64,000 nt of DNA from Prevotella sp. UBA2850 (GTDB lineage Bacteria > Bacteroidota > Bacteroidia > Bacteroidales > Bacteroidaceae): the NCBI GenBank assembly GCA_002350805.1, contig DEFO01000011.1:57070-121069 (forward strand). The letters run 5' to 3'. The notes under the pieces were generated by a model. The model did not search any database and was not told the origin of the DNA. It saw only the letters and a list, made by a program, of their open reading frames with translations. The first letter of the stretch is position 1; each line of letters starts with the position of its first letter. This document shows, piece by piece, positions 43,139 through 50,787 of this stretch. Made by a program: the position numbers and the translations under genes.

Positions 43139-44128
43139 ATGGGTAATTTGGAAAACACTGGCATGCGAGAGATGGTGGGGAAGTGCGTGTCGAAGCTAGC
43201 AGAAAAAGCGGCATCGGAGAGTTCGTCGGGAGTTTTGGGTATCTCTTCGGGATTCCGGCAGTTGGATAGAAGGATTGGCGGCTTCGAGAATGGGAAAGTG
43301 TATGTCGTTGGTGGAAGGCCCAGTATGGGAAGAGATGATTTTATGCTGTCAGTGGTTGATAACATCTTGCGGCACACCGAACTACCCATTTTGCTGTTCA
43401 CGACAAATAAACGGAAGACGGACAGTTTTTCCAGACTTATGTCCATCCACTTTTCTATTCCCACAACTAAGATATATGAAGGAGGTTTGGAGCTTGAAGA
43501 ATGGTGCCGTTTGGATAAAGGTTTAAAAACTATTGCAGATGTTCCATTGTTTATATACGACAGTTTGACCCCATCTCTTCATGAGGTGATGGAAACCATA
43601 CGGAATTATGTGCGTGAAAAGGGAGAAATAATAGTCTTCATTGACTGTCTGCAAATGATTGATTTAAGGAATGAAAACGGTAATCCTTCAGAGAGAACGG
43701 CAAAGGTGATGGCTTCGCTGAAGCAAATGGCTATACAAGAAAACCTGCCTGTGATAGTCGGGTCGATGTTGAACAATACCGCGGATATTCATGAAAAGAA
43801 TGGAAGCAAACGGCCTGATTTGACTAGTCTGTCAGACTCCAATTATATGGAGGAATTTGCAGATGTCATCATGTTTGTACATCGTCCTGAACAATATCGC
43901 ATTTACAAAGATGAGAATGGTCAAAACTTGCATGGAAAGATACAAATTCTTGTGAGGAAGAATGTTTTTAGGCCTGTGTGCGAGATTACACTTCATTATC
44001 AGCAAAAGACAGGTGCAGTAGGTACGAAAGAGGAAGCTAGTTTGTTTGTTACTAAACCCGCAAAGGTGGAGGAGGCCTTCGAAAATCTGATGGAAGCATT
44101 TGATCTGGAAGAGGTTGTCCCGTTCTGA
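43139..44128 (+). CDS. DnaB-helicase-like protein with altered ATP site
   Basis: From ATG 43139 the product is 329 residues and matches the C-terminal RecA-like domain of DnaB. The Walker A loop is GGRPSMGRDD where DnaB has GKT/A; Lys is Arg65. The Walker B strand IIVFIDCLQMI is kept, but the arginine-finger segment after LSD is SNYMEEFADV rather than RESG. ATP hydrolysis is therefore doubtful, and the N-terminal DnaB domain is absent. It may bind nucleic acid or a DnaB ring without acting as a helicase. ATG choice follows the end of the upstream gene; earlier in-frame starts overlap it. Confidence 0.75.
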   Translation: MGNLENTGMREMVGKCVSKLAEKAASESSSGVLGISSGFRQLDRRIGGFENGKVYVVGGRPSMGRDDFMLSVVDNILRHTELPILLFTTNKRKTDSFSRLMSIHFSIPTTKIYEGGLELEEWCRLDKGLKTIADVPLFIYDSLTPSLHEVMETIRNYVREKGEIIVFIDCLQMIDLRNENGNPSERTAKVMASLKQMAIQENLPVIVGSMLNNTADIHEKNGSKRPDLTSLSDSNYMEEFADVIMFVHRPEQYRIYKDENGQNLHGKIQILVRKNVFRPVCEITLHYQQKTGAVGTKEEASLFVTKPAKVEEAFENLMEAFDLEEVVPF

Positions 44129-44133
44129 CCTTG

Positions 44134-44152
44134 TTCCACAAGCCTTGTGGCG
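44134..44152. promoter_or_regulatory. 19-bp palindromic operator, copy 3
   Basis: TTCCACAAGCCTTGTGGCG, with the central base changed to C. It starts 6 bp after the DnaB-like gene stop. Its centre is 42 bp before the -7 box of the ADP-ribosylglycohydrolase gene. Confidence 0.75.
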
Positions 44153-44160
44153 TGAAAAGA

Positions 44161-44192
44161 TTTGGATGAAAAGAGGAAAGTGCATATATTTG
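44161..44192 (+). promoter_or_regulatory. Promoter of the ADP-ribosylglycohydrolase gene
   Basis: -33 TTTG (44161-44164) and -7 TATATTTG (44185-44192) with a 20-bp spacer; ATG follows 30 bp later. Confidence 0.8.
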
Positions 44193-44222
44193 CACCGAAA
44201 ATGTAATGAATAAACAATCAAT

Positions 44223-45032
44223 ATGATGGCAGGGAAAATGAAAATGTTGGGTGCAGTGGCCGGTGACATCATCGGTTCTGTATATGAGCGTCGGAATACG
44301 AAATCGACGGATTTTGAGTTGTTCGGCGACAGAAGCAGATTCACAGATGACTCTGTAATGACGCTGGCTGTGGCTAAATGGCTGTTGGAGGATGAGGCTC
44401 ATAGCATTCGGCACCTGATAATTTGTATGCAGGAATTGGGTAACAGGTATCGTCATGCAGGGTATGGAGGACGGTTTAAGGCGTGGCTTGGTGCTGACAA
44501 CCCGCAACCCTACAACAGTTGGGGCAATGGCTCGGGCATGCGAGTCAGTGCCGTGGGGCTATATGCCAAGACACTCGACGAGGCATTGGCACTTGCTGCA
44601 CTGACGGCTTCGGTCAGTCATAATCATGCAGAGGGTGTGAAAGGTGCTCAGGCGATCGCCACAAGCGTGTTTCTTTGCAAGCAAGGCAAATCGAAACAGG
44701 AAATTAAGGAGTATGTGGTAAAGACTTTTGGCTATCATCTCAACAGAACGATAGAAGAGATACGTCCCAACTATCATTTCGATGTGTCTTGCCAGGGCAG
44801 CGTGCCCGAAGCGATTATTGCTTTCTTGGAAGGCAATTCCTTCGAAGAGGTAATCCGACTGGCCATCTCTCTTGGCGGCGATTCAGACACTATCGCCTGC
44901 ATGGCTGGTGCCATTGCGGCCTGCATGTATCCCATTCCGGATGCAATTGTTGAACAGTGCGGTGCCCTGTTGACATCTGACTTGAAGTTTATTAATGACC
45001 AATTTGTCGAATTCATTGGAACTAGACGATGA
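44223..45032 (+). CDS. ADP-ribosylglycohydrolase
   Basis: A 269-residue ARH/DraG-family enzyme. Metal-binding and catalytic segments are GDIIGSVYERR, FTDDSVMTLAVAKW and GGDSDTIACMAGAIA. It removes ADP-ribose from proteins or nucleic acids, using Mg in the cytoplasm. It has more normal base composition than its left neighbours but shares the palindrome-linked promoter. The neighbouring PD-(D/E)XK protein suggests a possible stress or phage-response role; this is inference. Confidence 0.93.
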   Translation: MMAGKMKMLGAVAGDIIGSVYERRNTKSTDFELFGDRSRFTDDSVMTLAVAKWLLEDEAHSIRHLIICMQELGNRYRHAGYGGRFKAWLGADNPQPYNSWGNGSGMRVSAVGLYAKTLDEALALAALTASVSHNHAEGVKGAQAIATSVFLCKQGKSKQEIKEYVVKTFGYHLNRTIEEIRPNYHFDVSCQGSVPEAIIAFLEGNSFEEVIRLAISLGGDSDTIACMAGAIAACMYPIPDAIVEQCGALLTSDLKFINDQFVEFIGTRR

Positions 45033-45052
45033 TTTAAAAGCAGTGTGTCGAT

Positions 45053-45092
45053 AGTACAGAGGCTCTGTACTGGCAGTACAAACGCATTGTAC
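45053..45092. repeat. Two adjacent inverted repeats
   Basis: AGTACAGAG/CTCTGTACT (45053-45061 with 45063-45071) is a perfect 19-bp palindrome; GTACAA/TTGTAC (45076-45081 with 45087-45092) follows. They lie between the convergent ADP-ribosylglycohydrolase and TfoX-like genes, so they may act as terminator hairpins, although no T-run follows. Confidence 0.7.
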
Positions 45093-45138
45093 AACATCAA
45101 AACTACATCTTTGTCTTGTTTTGAGACTGTCTTCCTTC

Positions 45139-45468
45139 TTATTTCTTATTGTGTGTTTTCTTTTTCTTGGGCTCAGGTAATGCCTTACAAGTTTCACGGA
45201 CGAGCATGGAAAGATAGTCGCGGTCGTCTACATCGGCTATGTAGAAGTAGTCTTTCGCGCCTTCGTAGGGTGGGAGCAGCTCCTTCTTTTTTAGTAAGGT
45301 ACTGGCGGTTTCAGTGGGTTTCAGGTAGAAGCGGTCGTCGCAGATAAGTCCGAATATTTTGCCGTTGCAATAGATGCCATAGTCGCCAAACATCTTTTTG
45401 GTCACTATTTCGCCTGCGCCGCTACACTGGTCGGTGATAAATTGTACAAAGTCTGCGTTGCTTGCCAT
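45139..45468 (-). CDS. TfoX/Sxy N-terminal-domain protein
   Basis: The product is 109 residues from ATG 45468 (MASNADFVQFITDQCSG). It matches the TfoX N-terminal domain: VTKKMFGDYGIYCNGKIFGLICDDRFYLKPT. It ends in a Lys-rich tail. In gamma-proteobacteria TfoX promotes competence, but single-domain relatives in Bacteroidota are not characterised. It lies 10 bp after the PD-(D/E)XK gene. A broken second copy is at about 48072-48174. Confidence 0.85.
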   Translation of the reverse strand: MASNADFVQFITDQCSGAGEIVTKKMFGDYGIYCNGKIFGLICDDRFYLKPTETASTLLKKKELLPPYEGAKDYFYIADVDDRDYLSMLVRETCKALPEPKKKKTHNKK

Positions 45469-45478
45469 AATGATTGGA

Positions 45479-46474
45479 TTAATAGAGTAGGTAACGACGT
45501 CTGAGATAAGCAATCCACTCGTCTTTTTTCTCCACATGAAGATATTGCTCCATGAGATTGAAGAAAATGTCATAACAAATGGGGATAAAAGTTTGTTGAG
45601 CATTGTCTGTCAATAACTTTTTGTATGCAGGCATTGCATGAACAGAGAAGTGAGCATTCTCCCGTGGAAAGAGCGTAACACTCGTAAAATGGGCAATGTC
45701 TCCATGAAGCACCATCGAAGCACCAAGAATGTGGTTGCGCCAGATTTGGCGAAACATATTAGAAACAAGGATGTCTGGCTTTACATCTGAACGGTAATAT
45801 CCGCTTTCCTTGGTCGCTTTGGCATAGGGCTCAGAAAGTCGTGTGCACCCGTCTGCGTCTTTCACATTATTGTATTCCCGCGAATTAGGCTTGAGCGGAT
45901 ATTCCTTTTCTGTATATTTCACCTCAATACCGATGCCACAAGGCTGGCCTTTTATATCTAAATAAGAGATGTAAACGTCAAAAGCCGTATGATCGTCCAA
46001 ATAATCGCGAATGGGTTCTGGATGATATTCAATCTTGATGTCTTGAATTTTCCAGATGACATTCGTTTCAAGTATAGCATTAAAAAGATCCCTGCATCCT
46101 TCAGGGTCTTTGTTCATCGGGAAGAATACATTATACGGAATATGCTCGCTGCGAAGTAGATTTGTCAACATTTGTCCACTTGGAGCCGATGAAGTGGATG
46201 GGATAGGTTCTTTTAGTTTGTCTAGGATTTCTTTTCGGAAGCCCTCGAAAAAGACAAGCCCCTTTCGGGCATCGGACATGGCAAGCACATTGGGGTATTT
46301 ACAGAACCCCACACCGAGTTCCCGCTCGCGGAACAAGACTTGATGCTCCCTGGCTTTTCTTTTGAATGCTTCGTGTGACACCCCGTCCGCTTCTTTGCTC
46401 AATTGTGAAAGCACTTCGCCAGAGGAATCCTCCATGCGCTTCGGAGTGTAGTCAATGTTCATTGCCTTTATCAT
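45479..46474 (-). CDS. PGN_0703-type putative restriction endonuclease
   Basis: A 331-residue protein of the PGN_0703 family, assigned to the PD-(D/E)XK nuclease fold. The signature is the Asp in AFDVYISYL followed by GIGIEVKYTEK, the E-x-K pair. No methyltransferase gene is nearby, so a classical restriction-modification pair is not supported. It reads into the TfoX-like gene. Confidence 0.75.
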   Translation of the reverse strand: MIKAMNIDYTPKRMEDSSGEVLSQLSKEADGVSHEAFKRKAREHQVLFRERELGVGFCKYPNVLAMSDARKGLVFFEGFRKEILDKLKEPIPSTSSAPSGQMLTNLLRSEHIPYNVFFPMNKDPEGCRDLFNAILETNVIWKIQDIKIEYHPEPIRDYLDDHTAFDVYISYLDIKGQPCGIGIEVKYTEKEYPLKPNSREYNNVKDADGCTRLSEPYAKATKESGYYRSDVKPDILVSNMFRQIWRNHILGASMVLHGDIAHFTSVTLFPRENAHFSVHAMPAYKKLLTDNAQQTFIPICYDIFFNLMEQYLHVEKKDEWIAYLRRRYLLY

Positions 46475-46499
46475 CTGCTTATTATATAATTAGTTGTGG

Positions 46500-46507
46500 C
46501 AAAGATA
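46500..46507 (-). promoter_or_regulatory. -7 box for the PD-(D/E)XK gene
   Basis: The minus strand reads TATCTTTG about 25 bp before the ATG. It sits inside the relics of the duplicated unit, and no good -33 element is seen. A TCCGCGA/TCGCGGA stem follows at 46515-46543. Confidence 0.45.
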
Positions 46508-46562
46508 CAAAAAATCCGCGAAACTCATTGAGAGCATCGCGGAAATTTGTGCTATATGATGC

Positions 46563-46897
46563 AGTTATCCCAACTCATACTCGCCCGTACGAATGGCAGC
46601 GATGACTCCACCGTCGATGAGCAGGTCGGTACCAGTAATGAACCGTGCATGCTCTCCCAAGAGGAAGGCGGCGGCCTCGGCTATCTCGTCGCTAGTGCCT
46701 ACGCGCTGGGCTGCTGCACCTCCACATTGTTGGGGATGGGATACATGTAGGCGGCCTGGCTCGAGATGATGAGCCCTGCGCCACCGGCAGCCATCACTTC
46801 GCCGAAGGCATCGACGGCATAGCCCGTGCCCACCATGTCAAGGTCTACGATGTGCTCAGGGTTGGCCTGGTTGGGTGATGCGCCAGCCGTGTCGGAG
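46563..46897 (-). pseudogene. SDR oxidoreductase remnant
   Basis: This stretch matches the intact SDR gene at 48188-49033 but has lost about 250 bp from the middle and the 5' third. The 3' part (46563 to about 46715) matches 48181-48345 nearly base for base, then sequence jumps to the counterpart of 48598-48770. Homology ends near 46897 after GCCGTGTCG. It is not translatable as one protein. Confidence 0.85.
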
Positions 46898-46994
46898 AAG
46901 CCCCGCCATGCCCAGATAAACCATAGCCTGATAGACGATTTCCTTCATGGAGTATAGCATTTTGGGGCTTTTAGTTACAAAAAAAGCCAAATCA

Positions 46995-47025
46995 TTTGCA
47001 GAACGAAGAAAAAATAGTATTTTTG
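46995..47025 (+). promoter_or_regulatory. Promoter of the LOG-like gene
   Basis: -33 TTTG (46995-46998) and -7 TATTTTTG (47018-47025), 19-bp spacer. The promoter overlaps the longer reading-frame start at 46996, supporting ATG 47065. Confidence 0.8.
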
Positions 47026-47064
47026 TTGTCTAGTTTCACTATAATTCGCAAAGTTCTCCCTTTT

Positions 47065-48048
47065 ATGATAAGAAAAGCCAACTATTCTGACATTGCGTCA
47101 ATCGTGGAGTATCTGAAGTCAGTGCCTTTCGATGTAAGCCGTACGAAGCTATACACTGCCAAAGAACTTTATGGTGACTTCACTCCAGACAAACCGGGGC
47201 TATTAGACAACTGTCTTGATATGCAGATTTACCGTCACTATCTCTCCAAGGGTAAACAGACCAACGACGTCAAGGAGTCCATGGCCCGTACGCTGCATGA
47301 CCATGGAGTATATGTTGCATTAGGTGAGTTCTTCCGTAGTCACAACTATCTAAAGTGCATCGGTGTTATGGGTGGACACGCCATGTTGCGGACAGATGCG
47401 AAGTATCGGCAAATCGTTTTTCTCACTAAACAACTGACCGAACAAGGATTCTGCATGCTCAGCGGGGGTGGACCAGGCGCTATGGAAGCCACTCACCTTG
47501 GCGCTTGGATGGCAGGGCGCAACGAAGATGAACTGGAGGATGCACTCCGCATCCTTTCAGCATCACCGTCGTTCCGCGACCTGTCATGGCTCTCAACCGC
47601 TTTCGAGGTGATCAACAAATATCCGCAGACCCGATATGAGAGCCTTGGCATCCCTACTTGGCTATATGGCCACGAGCCATCGACGCCATTTGCCACGCAT
47701 ATAGCTAAATTCTTTGAGAACAGCATCCGGGAAAACCATATCCTCACATTGCCTTTTGGCGGTATCATCTATACCCCGGGCAGTGCTGGAACCATGCACG
47801 AAATTTTCAGAGATGCTGAGCAGAATCATTATCTATCTTATGGGTTCTCCAGTCCGATGATATTCCTCGGCACCAAGTTCTGGACAGAAGAAATACCAGC
47901 CTACACTCTTCTTCTGAAACTGTCAGAAAGGGGCAAATACAAGAATCTCTCACTCACCCTCACTGACGCCCCTGAGGAGATTATAGGACAACTCCTCTCC
48001 TTCCAGTCCTTAGCTCAAGAACACCCGGAGGCCTTCATACTTCAATAG
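47065..48048 (+). CDS. LOG-like Rossmann-fold nucleotide-binding protein
   Basis: From ATG 47065 the product is 327 residues. The nucleotide-binding motifs CMLSGGGPGAMEATHLGAW and LPFGGIIYTPGSAGTMHEIFRDAEQ resemble the GGGxxGxM and PGGxGTxxE motifs of LOG-family phosphoribohydrolases, with the second varied to PGSAGT. Members cleave nucleoside 5'-monophosphates; substrate here is unknown. It is longer than the usual 180-220 residues, with an extra N-terminal region of about 100 residues. Confidence 0.8.
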   Translation: MIRKANYSDIASIVEYLKSVPFDVSRTKLYTAKELYGDFTPDKPGLLDNCLDMQIYRHYLSKGKQTNDVKESMARTLHDHGVYVALGEFFRSHNYLKCIGVMGGHAMLRTDAKYRQIVFLTKQLTEQGFCMLSGGGPGAMEATHLGAWMAGRNEDELEDALRILSASPSFRDLSWLSTAFEVINKYPQTRYESLGIPTWLYGHEPSTPFATHIAKFFENSIRENHILTLPFGGIIYTPGSAGTMHEIFRDAEQNHYLSYGFSSPMIFLGTKFWTEEIPAYTLLLKLSERGKYKNLSLTLTDAPEEIIGQLLSFQSLAQEHPEAFILQ

Positions 48049-48071
48049 TTTCTGGTAACAATAATTTTTTA

Positions 48072-48174
48072 TTTCTTGCGTCTTTTTAGTTCGGGCAATT
48101 CCTTATACGTTTCGCTGACGAGCATGGAAAGATAGTCGCGGTCGTCGCAGATCAGTCCGAATATTTTTCCTGTG
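48072..48174 (-). pseudogene. TfoX-like gene remnant
   Basis: About 100 bp match the 3' end of the intact TfoX-like gene (45155-45227 and 45331-45362). The intervening ~110 bp are missing, and the join falls exactly at a 9-bp sequence, GCGGTCGTC, that occurs at both edges of the deleted piece in the intact gene. It directly precedes the intact SDR gene end, mirroring the intact TfoX / broken SDR arrangement upstream. Confidence 0.82.
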
Positions 48175-48187
48175 CGATGTGATACAG

Positions 48188-49033
48188 TTATCCCAACTCA
48201 TACTCGCCCGTACGAATGGCAGCGATGACTCCACCATCGATGAGCAGGTCGGTACCAGTAATGAACCGTGCATGCTCGCCCAACAGAAAGGCGGCTGCCT
48301 CGGCTATCTCGTCGCTCGTTCCCGTGCGCTGGGCGGCAGAAGCGTCGATCATGGCCTGGTAGCCCTCGCCGTTGGCGCGGAACTCGTCGTAAGCCAACGG
48401 GGTGACGATAACGCCCGGCGAGATGGTGTTGATGCGAGCGCGGCGGTTGCGCCAGCTGGTAGCTGCTGCTCGTTGCGCCTGCAGATGGTTCATGCGCTTG
48501 GCAATCATATAGGCCAGACCGCTGTCCTTCATGGCCACCTCCTGAACGAACTTCACGTCCTTCAGACTCTCGGTCGGGGTGTTCACCAGTTGCAGTTCGA
48601 TGTCGTTGGGAATGGGGTACATATAGGCAGCCTGACTCGAAATGATGAGTCCTGCCCCACCCTGCGCCATCACCTCGCCGAAGGCATCCACGGCATAGCC
48701 CGTGCCCACCATGTCGAGGTCGACAATATGCTCGGGATTGGCCTGATTGGGCGAAGCACCTGCCGTGTCGATGAAGTACATCACGGGGCCGAGTTCTGCC
48801 GCCTTCTTGGCAAAAGCCTCCACGCTCTCTTTCTTCAGGGCGTTCACCACCATCGTCTCCACGTCGTAGCCGCTACGGCGGAAATCGTCGCCCACGCGCT
48901 CCAGCGCCTTCTCGCTGATGTCGCCCAGCAGAATCTTCTTGCCAGCTGCGATACGGCGCACGATGGCTGTTCCCATACTTCCGGCACCCAAGAGCGCCAC
49001 CACTTCCTTCACGTTGTTTCTGTCGAAAATCAT
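48188..49033 (-). CDS. SDR-family oxidoreductase
   Basis: A 281-residue short-chain dehydrogenase. The cofactor loop is LLGAGSMGTAIVRRIA (GxxxGxG variant), followed by IDTAGASPNQ and a Tyr-Lys pair in GLAYMIAKRMN as the catalytic residues. The C-terminal stretch TISPGVIVTPLAYDE and FITGTDLLIDGG is typical. It is 26 bp downstream of the acetyltransferase gene and shares its promoter. Confidence 0.93.
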   Translation of the reverse strand: MIFDRNNVKEVVALLGAGSMGTAIVRRIAAGKKILLGDISEKALERVGDDFRRSGYDVETMVVNALKKESVEAFAKKAAELGPVMYFIDTAGASPNQANPEHIVDLDMVGTGYAVDAFGEVMAQGGAGLIISSQAAYMYPIPNDIELQLVNTPTESLKDVKFVQEVAMKDSGLAYMIAKRMNHLQAQRAAATSWRNRRARINTISPGVIVTPLAYDEFRANGEGYQAMIDASAAQRTGTSDEIAEAAAFLLGEHARFITGTDLLIDGGVIAAIRTGEYELG

Positions 49034-49059
49034 AGTCTTTACTTCTTTATATTAAATTA

Positions 49060-49608
49060 TTATATACTCTTGATAAACTTTGCGGGATTGCCGCCCACGA
49101 TGGTATTGGGGGCTACATCTTTGGTGACAACAGCTCCGGCAGCCACGACGGCATTCTCGCCGATGGTCACGCCGGGCAGGATGATGGCTCCCACGCCAAT
49201 CCAGGCGTTGCGGTCGATGTGGACGGGCTTGCAACGCAGCACCATACGGTTCTCAAAGTCGTGGTTATCGGTAACGATACGCACGTTGGGACCTATCATC
49301 ACGCCGTCGTCGATGGTGATGCCGCCGGCCGCCATACACGTTAGCGAATGGTTCACAAACACGCCCTTGCCAATCTTCATCTGGCAGGCGAAGTCAATCT
49401 GCAACGGGGGCATCAGGTAGCTCGTGGCGTCGAGATTCCCTTCGAAGAGCTGCTCCTCCAAGGGACGGATTTGCTCGGGCACGGGAGCCGTGGTGTTGAT
49501 TTTGAAACAGATGTTGGCGCAGTCGGTCATGTGGCGGATGGCCTCTGCATACTCGGGCGTTGCCATATCGACGTCAGCCCCTGAACGTAATTGCTCGAAA
49601 ATAGTCAT
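49060..49608 (-). CDS. Left-handed beta-helix acetyltransferase
   Basis: The product is 183 residues from ATG 49608. Hexapeptide repeats (IGKGVFVNHSLTCMAAGGITIDDGVMIGPNVRI, then IGVGAIILPGVTIGENAVVAAGAVVTKDV) form the beta-helix of maltose/galactoside O-acetyltransferases; His in TDNHDFENR is the expected catalytic base. It acetylates a sugar or similar acceptor with acetyl-CoA. It heads a two-gene unit with the SDR. Confidence 0.93.
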   Translation of the reverse strand: MTIFEQLRSGADVDMATPEYAEAIRHMTDCANICFKINTTAPVPEQIRPLEEQLFEGNLDATSYLMPPLQIDFACQMKIGKGVFVNHSLTCMAAGGITIDDGVMIGPNVRIVTDNHDFENRMVLRCKPVHIDRNAWIGVGAIILPGVTIGENAVVAAGAVVTKDVAPNTIVGGNPAKFIKSI

Positions 49609-49720
49609 ATCTTTACACGTTTTAGTTTCTTGGTGCAAAGATGGTGCAAGCCGAGTGCAATCGAGCTTGCTCGTTTTGCCGAGGCGCAGCCCATCTTCGC
49701 GGTGTGATGAAATCACGCCG

Positions 49721-49780
49721 CAAAGGTACGACGAAAACGGCAACTTGGAGTTACCCAAATTGCCGACGGATTTTCAAATA
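49721..49780 (-). promoter_or_regulatory. AraC-type promoter of the acetyltransferase-SDR unit
   Basis: The minus-strand -7 is TACCTTTG (49721-49728). The block GGAGTTACCCAAATTGCCGA (49747-49766) and the following GGATTTTCAAATA resemble the flavodoxin and aldo/keto reductase operator blocks; the AATTGC core starts 29 bp from the -7 box, as in the other two. Sequence is more diverged than between those two. Confidence 0.5.
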
Positions 49781-49818
49781 TTGCAGAAGGTTTATTATTG
49801 GCGGTATTGGCGACGCCG

Positions 49819-49876
49819 ATATCTGGTCGCGACCCGGCAAAACCTGAATATCTGGCGGCGACCCGGCACGACCTGA
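49819..49876. repeat. Two-copy 29-bp direct repeat
   Basis: Units starting ATATCTGG at 49819 and 49848 repeat head to tail with about 24 of 29 positions alike. They lie just past the AraC gene stop. They could be a protein-binding array or a recent slippage product. Confidence 0.75.
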
Positions 49877-49894
49877 GCGAGTTCAGTTTTGCTC

Positions 49895-50722
49895 TTACTG
49901 CTTCCGATATTCGCTTGGCGATTTTCCCAGCGCTTTCTTGGTGTAGCGGGTGAAGTGCGAGGGAGCCTCGAAGCCCATCAGGTCGGCCACCTCGGTCAGC
50001 GTCTTGGTGGTGTCGTTGAGTAGTGACACCAATTCGAAGACGGCATAGAACTGAATCCATTGTGAGGCTGGCAGACCCGTGACGGAACGGCTGATCTGCG
50101 ACAGGTATTTTGGCGTGATGCAGAGCTTGTCGGCATAAAAGCCCACCTCGCGCTCACGGCGGGCGTGTTGCTGAGCCAGGGCGAGGAAACGGAGGAATAC
50201 GCGCGAGGTGTTCTCGCCTTGCCTGCCCTCTGAAGTGTCCATCTGCGCCAGTCCATGCTGATAGACCGTCCAGAGGTCGTAGAGAAATATCTGCATCACG
50301 CGGCCCAGCACCTCTATCTTGAAGGCATTATCCTCGCCGTCAAGACGGGAGCGGAACAGCGCTAAGTCGGCATCCATCAGCCGCAGGCTCTCGGCATCGA
50401 GGTGGAACGACGGATTGAGACGGATGAAGATGAAACCCTTCGAAGCCCACACCATCTCTGGGTTGAACTGCGAGAGGAATGCCGGCGAGGCCACGAGGAA
50501 GTCGGCCTCGAAGTCATCGGAGTAGGCCACGTTCTGAATCGTATTCGACATCTGCCAGATGACTAGGTCGTCCTTCTGAGAGGCAAACGTGCTCTTCCCG
50601 TCAGAGAAGGTCATCACGCCCCGTCGCACGATGATGTGCACATGATAGCCAGCATGATAGTCCGACGGCCAGCACGCGTTCTTCGCCGTATTCAGCAGAT
50701 TGCATCCATATCGTTGTTCCAT
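49895..50722 (-). CDS. AraC-family regulator
   Basis: A 275-residue regulator with a cupin-like sensor and a C-terminal double helix-turn-helix (FYADKLCITPKYLSQISRSVTGLP, then TLTEVADLMGFEAPSHFTRYTKKALGKSPSEYRK). It is a paralogue of the regulator at 25597-26409 and sits at the same place relative to an oxidoreductase unit. It probably controls the promoter at 49721-49780. Confidence 0.92.
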   Translation of the reverse strand: MEQRYGCNLLNTAKNACWPSDYHAGYHVHIIVRRGVMTFSDGKSTFASQKDDLVIWQMSNTIQNVAYSDDFEADFLVASPAFLSQFNPEMVWASKGFIFIRLNPSFHLDAESLRLMDADLALFRSRLDGEDNAFKIEVLGRVMQIFLYDLWTVYQHGLAQMDTSEGRQGENTSRVFLRFLALAQQHARREREVGFYADKLCITPKYLSQISRSVTGLPASQWIQFYAVFELVSLLNDTTKTLTEVADLMGFEAPSHFTRYTKKALGKSPSEYRKQ

Positions 50723-50787
50723 ATCTTCTTTTCTGTTATTTATTAATTGTCAATATGTTCTTCTCTGAAGGGCGCCTCCCCGAAGCC

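Noticed and set aside
33956..44152. Inverted-repeat ends of a mobile element
   Set aside because: The outer palindromes could suggest transposon ends, but there is a third copy inside, no transposase or integrase, and the copies keep fixed distances to promoters, which fits operators better.
45139..49033. Complete restriction-modification or competence system
   Set aside because: A PD-(D/E)XK protein and a TfoX-domain protein are adjacent, but no methyltransferase partner or other competence genes are present.
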